A stretch of 64,000 nucleotides of DNA from Orbilia blumenaviensis (taxonomy: Eukaryota > Ascomycota > Orbiliomycetes > Orbiliales > Orbiliaceae). Shown here in pieces: positions 11,081 through 23,050 of the stretch (position 1 is the stretch's first letter; every line of letters starts with the position of its first letter). The stretch lies in the NCBI GenBank assembly GCA_036872755.1, contig JAVHNS010000014.1:744001-808000 (forward strand), in the 5' to 3' direction. The notes beneath the pieces were generated by a model, which saw only the letters and a program-made list of their open reading frames with translations, ran no database searches and was not told the DNA's origin. Both the position numbers and the translations under genes were made by a program.

Positions 11081-13300
11081 ATGCCCCCCACCACGCGCAA
11101 AAAACCCTACCCGCACGCCCTCGACCTCGACAAATTCCACTTCTCGGACCTCCACGCCCGCGAACTCTCCCTCCGAAGCGCATCACTCGACTTCCGCGAC
11201 CTACCGGACTGGACTCAAAAACTTAAGGATAAAAGTTTTGTAGCAAATTGGCTTAGGGATCGGCAGAATGCTGATTTTGGGTTATTCTCCGATGATAATG
11301 GTGACGACGACAATGGTGATGGTAATGAGAGTAAACACGGATTTAAAGATCCGAGGTATAAACCGCTTGTATGGGGGAGGGATGATGTGACGATGTGGTT
11401 TAATGAGTTGGCGGGGTATAAGCATTACGTTAGGAGGTTGCAGAAGCAGGGGGTAAATATTGAACCGGATGTTGAGGCGGTTTGGAGGCTGGATGCGCCG
11501 GTTGGGGAGGATGTTAGAGGGCGGTTGGTTGATGGTATGTTTTCTTTTATATATATATATATATATATATAATTTTACATATGCAATGGATTATTTTGCT
11601 AATGCATGATTTATTACCTGTCATTATTTATATTATACAATATAGCTGCGGCTACATTGGAGAATATACCAGAAGACCAGAAACTCTGGCGCCCGTCCTC
11701 CTTCCCCTCGTGTTCATGCCTCTCCCCAGACCACACCGATCACGGGGGGGTATTAGACCTCCTCGACCCCTCAATGTGGCCCATAATCTACGGCCGCACA
11801 ATAAACATAACCAACAACTTCCCCATCGAAGACCCACAATCCCAACCCCAACCGTATTCCTCCAGAAGCGCCAAAAGGGCAATGAACCCTTTCTACAGCT
11901 GGCTTCCCTCCGAATTCACGATCTCCCCGGATGGAAAATCGACAAAGATATCTTCGTACATAAATAATCTATCATCACCGCATCATGAAGCTCTCTTTTA
12001 TCCTATTTTGGAAAAAGTGTTCACGGCTTTTATACCATTGTTTAACCACGTTCTCGCGGAGATAGAGCAGCAATCATGGGTGGGATCGAAATGTATAGAT
12101 CCCACGCCTTGGAAAACTAGGGTTGATGACGGGGTGTTGATAGCTACGAGATCGGAGTGTATGAAAGCGTCAGAAGATTTATTAACACAGCTTGAGACAA
12201 CGGGAGATATGAAATATGATCCGTTCGAAGGGTTGGGGGTACCGATGGGTGGTGGTGCTAAGCCGGAGGGGTATGCTGATATGTGGCCGGTGAAGAATTC
12301 GTTAAGGTTGGTTTCTGATGCGATATGGATGCCGCCGAAGGCGTCGAAGCTGAGGAGGTTGGAAGGGAAGACGGCGAAGGTGGTGGTTGCGATGGTTAAT
12401 ATTATGTTGACGCCTGAGGAGCCGGAGTATTTGGAGGGCGGGTGGGGGATTAATGGTATGCTGGTGAGTTTTTTTTATATATATACGTCTATTGTGATCC
12501 CCTTGAGAATCGATTTTGATTAATCATGTGTGAGTGGTTGCGGGGGGGAGGTTATAGAACGAGCGTATAATAGCCACAGGCGTGTACTTCTACGCACAAG
12601 AAAACATCACCGAAACACACCTCGCCCTCCGACGTCGAAACTTCAATACCGCACGATCATCGAATACTACAGAGATCGAATGGGTTAGAACAAAAGTAAG
12701 AAAAAATATATATAAATTCCTTCAATCGAGTCCTTTTTTTCTCTAATTTGATATATATATAAAGGAAAACCGTGCAATCGTCTACCCAAACTTCTACGAA
12801 CACAGAATCCCCTCCTTCAGCCTACTCGACAGAACAAAACCTGGGTATTCCAAAATGTTGATTTTTCACTACTGCGATCCATGGGAGCTCCACGACGTAA
12901 ATCACCCATCCCCCCCAAAATTACAAAAATTATCATACCCCCAAAAACTAATAATATATAAAAAAAAACTTAAAAGCTACCAACAACGTCCCAAATCCTC
13001 CCCCAACAAGCCACAGCCTTCGAAACCACCCTCCGGAGGTCTACAAAACTGGGTTCCCTTCCCGAAGAAGTATTCCTGCAGATAATAGACTACCTACCAT
13101 ATAACACTTTAACATTCGAACAAGCAGCTGATCTTAGGAAGGATATGAACGAGCGGAAGGAGATATGGATGCGTGAGGATATTGGTGGCTGCGGTGATGA
13201 TGACGATGATGATGATTGCGGGGGTGGGGAGAGGGGTCATTATTTTGGGGTTGATGGGAGGGGGTATGAAAGGGCTTATAGCAGTGATAGTGAGAGTTAA
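11081..13300 (+). CDS. DUF4246 family protein, diverged at putative metal motif
   Basis: Member of the fungal DUF4246 family, whose function is not established. Five exons: 11081-11534, 11646-12463, 12558-12695, 12765-12896, 12977-13300, totalling 621 codons. Family signatures: YPHALDLDKFHFSDLHAREL at the N-terminus, ENIPEDQKLW, MWPIIYGRT, then NERIIATGVYFYAQENITE across the exon 2/3 junction and LPQQ near the C-terminus. As I recall the family, this last block normally reads WHVEGMLNE; here it reads WGINGMLNE, losing the His and Glu, and the later GHRK reads GYSK. If the family is a 2-oxoglutarate/iron-type enzyme, as the His/acid pattern hints, this copy may be inactive or altered. The frame is intact, so it is not an obvious pseudogene. 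The C-terminus is acidic (Asp run near 13200). Confidence 0.8.
11549..11571. repeat. (TA)n repeat inside DUF4246 intron 1
   Basis: About 11 TA units within the 111-nt first intron (11535-11645), which ends in TATAG. Confidence 0.85.
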
Positions 13301-13971
13301 GGCTTTGGAGTATAAAAGTACCCAGCTGGTCTACTGAAGTTTGGACCTATTATGATCAGGACCAGATATCTTTCAAAACATCAGTATAATACACAGTCTA
13401 AGAACGTTTCACCGAAAGCAACCATTCGAGTATAGTATTGATTAAATAAGTAACTATGTAATCGATTATCATCTCTATGGACATGAAAAAATAAGTAAGG
13501 TAAAAAAATATTAAAAAAATCATAAGCATCCACAACCCCCCAAAAACCAATATAAAAGATAAAATAAAAAAAAACGAAGGAAAAGAAAGGAAAGAAACGC
13601 CCCAGTGATGTTATTACAAGTGTATGTAAATGCAGTCTAGTGGTTAGTATACTAACATGCACGCAAGCATAATGATTTTTTTGTTTAGTCGCTTGATCGA
13701 TCCAGTGAATAAAAAAAGAAGCAAAGTATCCTTTTTTCGCAGCCTTTTCAAACCCTCCCCCCCGGGTGGTCTGTAGATACAGATAAGACCAACCCAATTC
13801 CTCAAAATCCCAAACCCCTCTTTAGCAAACCGAAAGAAGACCACAATATGTAAAAAAAAAAGAAGAAGAAAGAAACCGCTAATAGGAAGAACTCCGACAA
13901 TCTGTCAAATTCCCTTCAACAAAAACAAAGGGGGGTTAACAACATGCAATACTTTCCCATTCCCCCTCCAA
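13301..13971. other. Convergent intergenic region
   Basis: 3' ends of the DUF4246 gene (+) and the lipase gene (-) face each other across 671 nt of A-rich DNA. No gene is recognised. Transcripts may overlap or terminate here. Confidence 0.5.
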
Positions 13972-16167
13972 TCAATAACTCTGATGCTCAGGCCTAGTAC
14001 TCATCCTCTCCCTCCTCTTCCTCCTCTTCTTCTCAACCAAATCCTCACCTTCCCCCAACACAGTAGTCGAAACCGCACTACTAGCCTTCCCAGCCGCAAC
14101 CTGCATCCCACCGGGTCCAAACACCACACCTCTATTCTTAGACGCCCCGCCATCGCTCCCGCCGCTACTGACGCTAGTTAATGACGCCACGCTGGGGGAT
14201 CTTCGTAGTCTCGTTCGTCCGCTTAGCCAGGCCGGCCACATCGGTACTGATGACGCTAGTGATGAAGAATAACTTGACGGCGATGTAGATGATGCTGATT
14301 TATCAGATGCAGGTGCAGAGGGTGGTAACGCCGGTAAATCAACGGGATCACTCCTCCTCTCTTCCTCTTCCGCCTTCTTCTCCTCCTCTTTTTCCTTCTC
14401 ATTCTTCTCATCCTCGCTATATCCTGGCGGTTCGCTACCACCAACAACAACAGCCGGTATCTCCCCATCCTTCTCAACAACAGTCCCATCCCTACCATCA
14501 CCATACTTCTCCAACGCCTCCAAAACCTCCGGAATAACAAGCTTATCATTCTCCTCCCCCCACAAAAAATCCAAATGCTCGTAATGTTTAATCTCCTTCG
14601 CAACAGTATGACCCGGTAACTCCTTCAGCATAACCTCAATATCCACCAAACTATCGCTACCGCCGTACACGAGTACCACGGGAGCGCTTATATTCTTCGT
14701 CGGAAACTTTGCGGGTCTGTAATAACTTCTCCCGTAACCCCATCCTAGCGGGCTCTGAACGTCATCATCGTACATTTGGAATTTTTTGTTTCGGATGATT
14801 TGAAACCAGTGAACCAGGGCTTTTACGCTGGTGAAGCTGTAGAGATGCGCGTAACTTGCCAGCTTTTGCTGAAGACTCATATTTTTACCGGACCAGTTGA
14901 ACAGAAAACGGAGTGATCTATCGATCGCGGCGACAAAGATAGGTGGGTACAGGATGCTCTGCCAGAACATTGTCGAGGGGAGGAGTGATCGGCGGCCGAA
15001 GAAGAGGAAGATTACATCCGGTGAGGCTTTGACGAGGGCGTCTACTATGCTGTTGTATAAACCGGCGGGTGACATGGCAGGTGCGAGTGCGACGAAGACG
15101 TCAATTATCTCGTTAAGCGAAGGGTGGATGCTCAGTGCTACACACATGTCAAATCAATCAGTCCTCCCGTTAGTTTCAATGTTACACCATTATTATCTAA
15201 ATTGATAAAAACCAGTCGGAGGAGAGAACGTGGTTTTTGTTTTTTAAACATACCAGCAAACGCCTGGGCTGTCCCCTGGCTAAACCCAACATAAGATATC
15301 GACTTCGCTTTAGTGGATAACAAGATATAAGAAATCGAGTCCGGAATATCATGCATTGCGAATTCATCAATGCTGAAGTTCCAAAACGACGCATCCTGCG
15401 AGTTCGTATAAATACACTTCTTAGAGTATTTATTCCCTCGATTGTTGCCCAGCTACAATCAGTAGAATTAGCATTAAACCCCCTCCATAAATAATCCCAC
15501 AATAAAATAGGAGTATATGTATAGAAGAACCTACCCAAACATCATACCCCTGCTCCGCAAGCACGAACGGTAAACACTTCTCCGGCTGCAAATTACACAC
15601 CCAAACCTCACTATTCATCATCAACCCATGATGTAAATACACCACACCCTTCTTCTCCCTCCCGGATTCCCCCCTCTTAGGCTTCGGCTCACTCTTAGCC
15701 CTCGGAATACGATGTAATCCCAAAAGATACCCATCCTTAGTCTGCACGATATGTTCCTCAGCTTCATACCCCCAAATCTCACACATCTCAACAAATCCAT
15801 CCGCATCTCTAATCTTCTTCACGATCTCAGATGATGACTTCTTGATCTTATCGGTTTCTTTGGTTGACGGTAGTAGTTTGAATAATGCTCTCGAACGGGA
15901 GTATAGAAAGTTTATAATCGGAGCCGGTAGGGCGAGGGTTATTATCCTCGCCAGGAATTCGATCGTAAGAAGGAAGAACGATAGGACAAGAGCGATGTAT
16001 TCTCGAAAGTACAGCCTTCCCACAAGCGGTACCCGAGCCATGGCGGATTCGAGATCGCTGGAGGACGGCGAGACGTATGAGGTGAATGAGTAGTTTCGTT
16101 TCAGACCTGGGTGGAAGGGTGCCTGGGTGATGAAGCTGGTCGGGGAGTAAACTGGCGGTGAGAACAT
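13972..16167 (-). CDS. Steryl ester hydrolase / acid-lipase-type alpha/beta hydrolase
   Basis: Predicted membrane-anchored lipase of the yeast Tgl1/Yeh1/Yeh2 steryl ester hydrolase family, which releases sterol and fatty acid from storage esters at lipid droplets or the plasma membrane. Exons on the minus strand: 16167-15535, 15452-15254, 15137-13972, totalling 665 codons. A hydrophobic segment at about residues 48-75 (EYIALVLSFFLLTIEFLARI) would anchor it. The lipase-associated start GFVEMCEIWGYEAEEHIVQT follows, then the oxyanion HHGLMM and GYDVWLGNNRGNKYS. Catalytic triad candidates are Ser in GFSQGT (about 266), Asp in GGSDSLVD (about 437) and His in HYEHLDF (about 464). The last 150 residues are a low-complexity Lys/Glu and Ser-rich tail. 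Substrate is inferred from family only. Confidence 0.88.
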
Positions 16168-17733
16168 GGTTTCTCGGTTAGCCTAATAGCCATGTGGGAA
16201 AAAGGAAGATCGGGGTCGATGAGGTGCTTCTCCGTCTTTGAAACACTCCGTGAGGCGAAGGGAAGAGATAAGGGAGTGTAACGACGGCTGGAGGAGACCG
16301 TGCATAGACGAACGGAAGGGAGGGTATGGAATGGGTAGTAGGAGGGTCATCTGGGGATGCACAAAAAGGAAGCAGGCTAGCTATATAGAATATGGAAAGT
16401 ATGGCAAGCTATGGAGCTCAAGGGTAAATAATACATGGCATGGGGGGGAGAAGTCGTGGAGTTCTCTCAGCGGGTGTGTGTATGTATAGCTATGGGGTGC
16501 AAGACAGGGTATGCTGTGGGATAGCTGTAGCTCACCCCAGCAATATTTCACATTGGCACACTTACAGTAACTCGATCCAGGCTAGCAAGAGGCCGCCGCC
16601 CTTGAAGAAATAGGAAAGCTTGAAAAGTAAAAAAAAAAATGTCTGGGGTAGTTGTAGGACTTATAAGTAGCCGAGTAATCGAGTGTGCTGACTGGTACCA
16701 GTGGTCGTATTCTAGTATTCTTTTGTACTTCTTCTTTCACGCAAGTGAATGTTCGAGACGAGGTATATGAAAAAAAAGTGGGAACTGTCTGAGGGATAAA
16801 AGGCGATATAGTACAGTGAGTAGGAGGGATGTAGAGGCAGAGGTGCTGGTATAGTCGACTAGACGAAAACGGGAATGAGGTCAAGTGGAGAGCTGCATGC
16901 TGGTTCCATCCATAGTCGTAATAAGTAATAGTAATAGTAACAAGTAAGTAGCGGTCCCTTTAACTGACTAACTAACTACAGGCTACTCGATCGATGGCGA
17001 ATAATGGCGGCGTACATGTCTGAGAGCGGCGACGGGTGGTGTCTGGCATGTGAATATGCAGTCTTCATGTCGGGGGGAATGAAGATCGAAAGAAGAACTG
17101 GGTTCTGAGTAGTGGTAGTAGTAGTAGCGTCTCAAAAGTTGGACGGGAGGGGGGACCTTTGTTGGTTATATTGTGAGTGAGGATGTGAGTGAAATGGGCG
17201 AACGAGTGAGTACTTCTTCGAAGTCTCTAATGTAACAGGATCAGGGCGGCAACTGGAGTTCGGGAAATGATCGAATCAGGACGGCCGGGGTCAGACGCCC
17301 TCGCATTCCGGCGCCGGAACAGCGAATCACGCTGGCAGGGTTTCTTGGGCCAGGGCTTAAGTGCCGGCCGAATGATGCGAACGGAACCACGACAGACGAC
17401 AGCTAATTTGACAGTCGACAGCTGCATCAATCAGTCGACTCGATCAGTGTTTTTTTTTTTCTCACTCGAGTCGAAGTCGAAGTCGGGAAGATGAAAAAGG
17501 GCTTATAGCCTAGCGATATAACTGTTATTGATTCGATAACCTGTTTGCACACCCGAAATGTTTAGTAACCACAACCACCCAAAGATGGTCCACTTTGTAG
17601 TTATGACCAAGGAAAAGAAAAGAAAAAGAAAAGAAAAGAAAGAGATATAAGCATCTCCATTAATACAAGTAACTAAATTGTACAGACCCAAAGAGAAATA
17701 AAAATAAATAAAATAAAAAATAAAACAAAAAGA
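16168..17733. other. Intergenic region between lipase and VPS34 genes
   Basis: Promoter of the lipase and 3' flank of VPS34, both on the minus strand. No conserved gene is seen. An A/T-rich stretch with AAAAGAAAAG repeats (about 17612-17645) lies near the VPS34 3' end. Confidence 0.5.
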
Positions 17734-20700
17734 TCACGACTTCCAATACTGCGTAATATTATGCATCCGATCAATCACAATCGGGAACAACGCATTCAAA
17801 CTATCCCCAATGAGCACCTCAAACCTCCCCAACGCCTCCTCCTCCCCACTCTCCAACCAAAACTTCTCCTGTATCTTCAACACCGCCGTATCCGGCTCCC
17901 TCTCCACATCCGGAATCCCAGCATCGATCATCAGCGTCCACAGGTTAAGTATCAAACTAGCGTTCTTCCTCAATATGGAAAACGCCGTGTAACAGTATCC
18001 CTTGAACTGCTTGAACAGAACGCTATCACTCCCCCCCATCCCATCGACCATTTCCTTGCATAGCTTCATCTGTGGCGCAAAGATCTTAGGATCATGTCCC
18101 AATATAAACCCGAAATCTGCATGAAAGAAAAACCCATCCGGCGTAACCAGCAAATTATCAAGATGTCTATCCCCAACTCCCAGAATGTACGTAATAACAC
18201 AGTAACCAGCACAGCTCTTCACGTAGTTATCCAAAACCTCGGCTTTGACTCCCTCCCTCGTGCTCCCATCCGGGTAATGATGTTTCAAAAACTCTAGAAT
18301 CGTTTTGTACTCCCGTACAATGGTGGCGATGGGCTTACTTGCCACGAATTGTATCATCCCGCTTGTCGGACTCGATGCAAGAATCCTATACGGTGAAAGT
18401 TTCAGATCTAGGTTTTCTTTCCGTAACAGCTGGTCCATCAGTGTGAATGTCTGTATAACCAGCTGGTCTTGTCGTAAATCATCCCCATTCTTGAATAGTA
18501 GCGGGTACTTCCCTCCGTCCGCCGTTTTAAACGTCATCATCAACGGCGACAGTGTCGATTTGAACACATTCGATTCACCTGAACCACCCATGTTAGCTTC
18601 CTTTTTCTACACCATCAAGTCAAGTTTAGATATATATAGAAGGGAAATTGTACTTGGTATCATCCCCACCGCAATAACACTGGGATCCAACGGTAACGGC
18701 AACGGCTCAAAATTCAACAGTCCGTGCGCCGGATCCGAAATGTAATTCTTCAGATGCTCGATCTTCTTCTCCCTCTTCGCTTTCATATCCCTAATCTCTA
18801 TCGCAAGAGAATTGAACGTCTTAATAAGCGTCGCTTGCCGCGCCAACATGCTCCGCTTCGGTCGGTCCGGTGCTTCAGGTGTCTATAGCCCATATGTTAG
18901 CACAAACCACCGATATATATATAATGATCAAGCAAACTCACAGTCTGCAGCTGATGCATGAATTCATACATCAAACGCTGGTAAAGCTTCTGGTGCCGCT
19001 TAAACTCCATCTCCACAGCCAAATACCAGTACAGCAGCGAACCCAAAGTCTCGTTCTCCGACGCCCTCGTGACCAAGAACTGTGCCAGACTTGACTCTGA
19101 ATTCTGATCCCCCACCTGCTGTCTTTCAAACTTGAAAGCCTGAACTAGCTGCAACAGGTACAAAACCAGTTCCTGCGATATAATCAGTAAACCTTCCCAG
19201 AGAATATATATAGAACCCGGGGGGATACACACGTTATCATCCGCCTTCTTCAGGCGAGCAACAGCATAAGTCCTCACAGCAGGATTCGTAAACGCCGGCC
19301 CAAGCAACTCTAACGCATCATCAACATCCACCTCCGCCCATTTCGGCAGCAACTCCAAAACCCCCCTGACCTCTCTCGCATCCGCCCAGATCACTGATTT
19401 CAAAAACTTCGTAAGCGCCCTCTTATCCCTAGTAAGATAATACCTAAACTTCCATATCAAATTCTTCTCATCAGGGTTCAACTCATGCGTCGGTGGATAT
19501 TTTAATATATCATTAAGTTGGTCTCGGATCCGCGCGTTGGGTTTTAAATCCCGGTCGCTGGGCCCGTTACGTTGGCTTCGGACGAGGTTCATATGCTTCG
19601 CTTCGGCGGGGTTATCTCGCTCCCGTGCGGCTTCCGGGTCATATACCCTGATCATACCGCCGTCTACAGGTGCAGGGATGGGTTCTCCGGGAATACTACT
19701 ACTGCCCATAACCCCCGACTGTGTAGCGGAGGGTGCATGGCTAGTGCTTGCTGTCGGTGTGGCGATTCCATTTTCTTTCTCTGCCGCTGCGGCTTCCGCT
19801 AACGCTGCTAGTGTGGGGTATTCGAAATCGCAGAATACGACTGGGAAGTCGAATCGTGGGAAGTCGATGTAGAGGAAGTGGTCATGTGTTCTTTTGATGG
19901 ATTTCTTTTGAATCTGTTCGATCTGGCGGAAAGCGAGGTTGTCTAGCCATTCTATTCGGGGGATCTCTCCGGACTCATGTTTTTTGATTTGCTGGTAGAC
20001 GTAGATATTGCATTAGCACCGTAAACATCATAGTAGTAACCAGCAAAGGATCTAAGGAAGAAAGAAAAAAGCCCACCTTCTCCAACCGGTCCATCTCATC
20101 GTTACTCTCAACCGTACTATCCGTCGCCGTCTCAGTCCGCCCATCAGCCTCCAAATCCAACCATACCTTCAGCTTCTGTCGACCTTTCTTCAAAGTCCTG
20201 TACCACTCACAAACTATTAGCCATAACCCACCCCCAAAACCTCACCCGCAAAAAAAAAGAAGAACCCACCCATCAGCATCAAACAACCGCACCGTAGTCC
20301 CTCCGTACGGAACCTCCTTATCCGGCCCTCCCAAATCCCATATCGTAATCGCTAACTGCGCCGATCGCGGAATATCACAATACCTCACCGGTAGTGTAAG
20401 CCATTCTTTCCATCTATAACCACAAACTTTAGCATCGTTGTCCTAAATAATCGCTTTTTTTTTTTGTCGGTTTTTTTGGGTTCGGTATACACATACACTC
20501 TCGCGGCTTTAAACGGTTTATAAGCTGTTTGAACAGGTACCCCGAGCGGTTTGTTGTCGCCGTAGACTTGGACTGAGATGTAAAGGTCTGATACCGGGCT
20601 ATATTATATTACATTAAAATCCCAGTTTTAGCCAGTTAGATCCTAGCAGCACCGCTTTTTTGTTTCAGGAAATACACACCTTAAATTCGAACCAACGAAC

Positions 20701-20989
20701 TTCAGCTCTGGGTTTTTGAGGAGCTGGGAGTAGGGTACTAGAGGTTTCTGGCCTTCGAGGTTTTGTCTGTTTCCGTTGGGTTAGTCATAGCTTGGTTAAG
20801 GTGGGATGTGTATGTATATGGTGGGATAAGGCAGTGACGACGTACACCCGGACTGAAACGTTTAGCTTTAGCTGGTTCGATGTTGCGAACGTAAACGGCT
20901 CCTAGATTATATGTATATTATCAATAACCATCTTTAAATATATATTTCTAGGCTGTAGAAGGTATATTTTATAAGGGAGGGCGTACCAT
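17734..20989 (-). CDS. VPS34: Class III phosphatidylinositol 3-kinase Vps34
   Basis: Makes phosphatidylinositol 3-phosphate on endosomes and autophagic membranes, as the catalytic subunit with Vps15 and Beclin/Atg6. Ten exons: 20989-20987, 20901-20846, 20766-20680, 20598-20497, 20413-20270, 20197-20077, 19991-19233, 19172-18942, 18882-18654, 18596-17734, giving 864 codons, a normal length. The C2 domain ([26 protein letters not shown]) comes first, then [16 protein letters not shown] and [10 protein letters not shown], the helical PIK domain, and the kinase domain. The kinase has [11 protein letters not shown], the catalytic loop [11 protein letters not shown] (near residue 718) and the activation loop [13 protein letters not shown]; it ends HNITQYWKS. 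The ATG forms a 3-nt coding exon followed at once by an intron. Intron 7 (19232-19173) is 60 nt, in frame and without stops. The acceptor of exon 10 is chosen by frame and is less certain. Confidence 0.93.
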
Positions 20990-21533
20990 GTGGAGCTGTT
21001 GGTGAACAATATGTGGTTTGGTGGGTAGCTGGGATGGGTAGCTTGTTCGTGGGATGGTTTGTTGGAGCTTGCGATTTCGCGACGGTTCCGCTTTTGGGTT
21101 TGGAACTAGTTGGCCGGGGTGTGTGTGTCAACGCAGGAACGAGGTCAGGTGCTTGGCTCACGGCTGGCTTGCTTATTTTGTAGCTTGGTATCGTGATGCT
21201 TGGTAGACGGGTACTACCTAATTACCCTGATTTTTTTGAGCTTAGAAAGCCAACTATTGATGGAAGGCTATTTACTTCGGCGATGCTATGCATATGAAAG
21301 TACTGAAGGAAGTACTTAGGTATGTTTTACTTTGTGGATTCGCAGATGTGGATATTTTAAGATTTGTTTCTAGAAATAGATACATATTTTACATTACGCT
21401 AAGCTGGCTACAAGCAAAACATGGTATAACATGTACACGGACATCGTCCACTTTTCCGCTCAAGAAATCGTTCTTGCTTCATCAAGAGCATCATGATGGT
21501 AGTAGTGGTAGCAGTAGCAGGTTGAGAACCTAC
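20990..21533. other. Intergenic region between VPS34 and CWC24
   Basis: Promoter and 5' UTR of VPS34 and the 3' flank of CWC24, both on the minus strand. No gene is seen. Confidence 0.5.
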
Positions 21534-22571
21534 TTACTCTTCAATAGTAATCCCCGAAGCCCCAGCGTCCTCACCCTCCTCTTCCTTCTTCGCATCTTCC
21601 CTCTCCTTCTTCTTCTCCAACTTCTTCTGCAAGTTCTTCGCAGTATTAAATATGCCATTTGTACCCGCTCCACAGATCGCACAGCTCGGTGTCTTCCTAT
21701 ACCTCTGCAGCGCACACTTTTCGCAGAAGTAGTGGTTACACTTCGTCACGATCGGTATTTTATAATCCCCCTTACAGATAACGCATTTAAACGGTATATT
21801 CGCCAGTTCCTTATCATCATCATCATCATTATCATCATTCTTAGCATCCTTTCCTCCTCCTCCCTGTTTCTTCTTAGAAGAAACTTCCCAATCCCTATCC
21901 AGCTGCCAACCCTGTTTATAATCTTCTCGCGCATGCAGGAATTTACAGGTATCCCCGAACCCACAGAATCCCGTTTGTTTATAGTCTTTACACACGTCTG
22001 GTGCGAAATCGACGGTTACGACCTGTCGCACGTTGGTAGGTGCCTTTACGGGGCCCATTTTCCCTTTGTTGTTATTTTGAAGGGAGTCCGGGTTTTTCTT
22101 TATGAATGATTTATAAGCTGATGCGCCGCGGTAAACGCCGTCGTCTTCCGCCGGGTTGTTATTGTCTTGTGACTGCTGGGAGGGTTTGGATTTTCGGATC
22201 AGGTATTCTTCCTCATTTTCGTTATGCCAGTTTGAACGCTTTGTGGCATCGTCGGATTTGGAGATTGTGGTTGTGCGGTCGGCGGTGTATGTTAATGATG
22301 CCGCTGCCGCGGTTTCTGTAGCTGTATCGCTGGGTTTTGTGGTAGATGAAGAGGAGACGATGTGTTTGGTTTTCCTGCGTTTGGCGGGGAGTTTTGCGCC
22401 GGTTTCGTCGGTTGAAGAGTATTCTGAGTCGTCGTCGTCGGAGTCTGAGGAGGGCTTTTTTGGAGGTGGGGTTGGTGGGCGTTTTCGGTGGTTGGAACGG
22501 TTGCCTTTGCGGCGGAAGAAGGTTACTGGAGGGTCGTCGAGGGAGGTTGTGTCGGGGGGTGCGTCTGCCAT
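21534..22571 (-). CDS. CWC24: Pre-mRNA splicing factor Cwc24 (RNF113-like)
   Basis: Spliceosomal protein that in yeast joins the activated Bact complex near the 5' splice site; the human homologue is RNF113A. Single uninterrupted exon, 345 codons. The N-terminal half is charged and Ser/Asp-rich (SSDSDDDDSEYSSTDE). The conserved block starts with GVYRGASAYKSFIKKN, then a CCCH finger (CKDYKQTGFCGFGDTCKFLH, about residues 195-216), the link EDYKQGWQLDRDWE, and a C3HC4 RING finger (CVIC, then CNHYFCEKCAL and CAIC, about 263-302). The C-terminus ends in a Lys/Glu-rich helix. Length and domain order match the family. It is the only intron-less conserved gene here besides the RO-10-like gene. Confidence 0.95.
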   Translation of the reverse strand: MADAPPDTTSLDDPPVTFFRRKGNRSNHRKRPPTPPPKKPSSDSDDDDSEYSSTDETGAKLPAKRRKTKHIVSSSSTTKPSDTATETAAAASLTYTADRTTTISKSDDATKRSNWHNENEEEYLIRKSKPSQQSQDNNNPAEDDGVYRGASAYKSFIKKNPDSLQNNNKGKMGPVKAPTNVRQVVTVDFAPDVCKDYKQTGFCGFGDTCKFLHAREDYKQGWQLDRDWEVSSKKKQGGGGKDAKNDDNDDDDDKELANIPFKCVICKGDYKIPIVTKCNHYFCEKCALQRYRKTPSCAICGAGTNGIFNTAKNLQKKLEKKKEREDAKKEEEGEDAGASGITIEE

Positions 22572-23022
22572 TGTGTATATATATATATATGTATTATGTC
22601 AGATATTGGTATTGGGGGGGTTTTATGTGGGGTGGGTTAGGAGGTGATGGTGATGGCGATGGTGAGTTGTGAAGCTTTGAGGTTTTTGTTTGGATGGTGG
22701 TGGTGGTGATATAATAATTGGGGAAGAGGCCGTGATGGTGTTGAAGGATAATGTATCGCCCCTTGGATTTATAAGCCACAGTTGAGCACATATGGCTAGT
22801 ATTTTAACATGGCTAGTATAATCCAGTGGCTAGTGTGGTTGTGGCTGACAAAGCATAACCTCACCTCAAGCGCTACGTCGATGCATCATATCATATCAAA
22901 AAACAAAACCTCATCTTTATACAATAATCGCCTCGGACTACAAACAAACACTAAAAAAAAAAAAAACACGCAATCACAAGCCAAACGGACCACCCAGTCG
23001 CGCCTTGCAGATGCTCGTCGAC

Positions 23023-23050
23023 CATCTATCTATCTATCTATCTATCTATC
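23023..23050. repeat. (CTAT)n microsatellite
   Basis: About seven CTAT units in the CWC24-NUM1 intergenic region. Confidence 0.9.

Noticed and set aside
21288..22109. 273-codon plus-strand frame opposite CWC24
   Set aside because: Overlaps the well-supported CWC24 coding exon in antisense.
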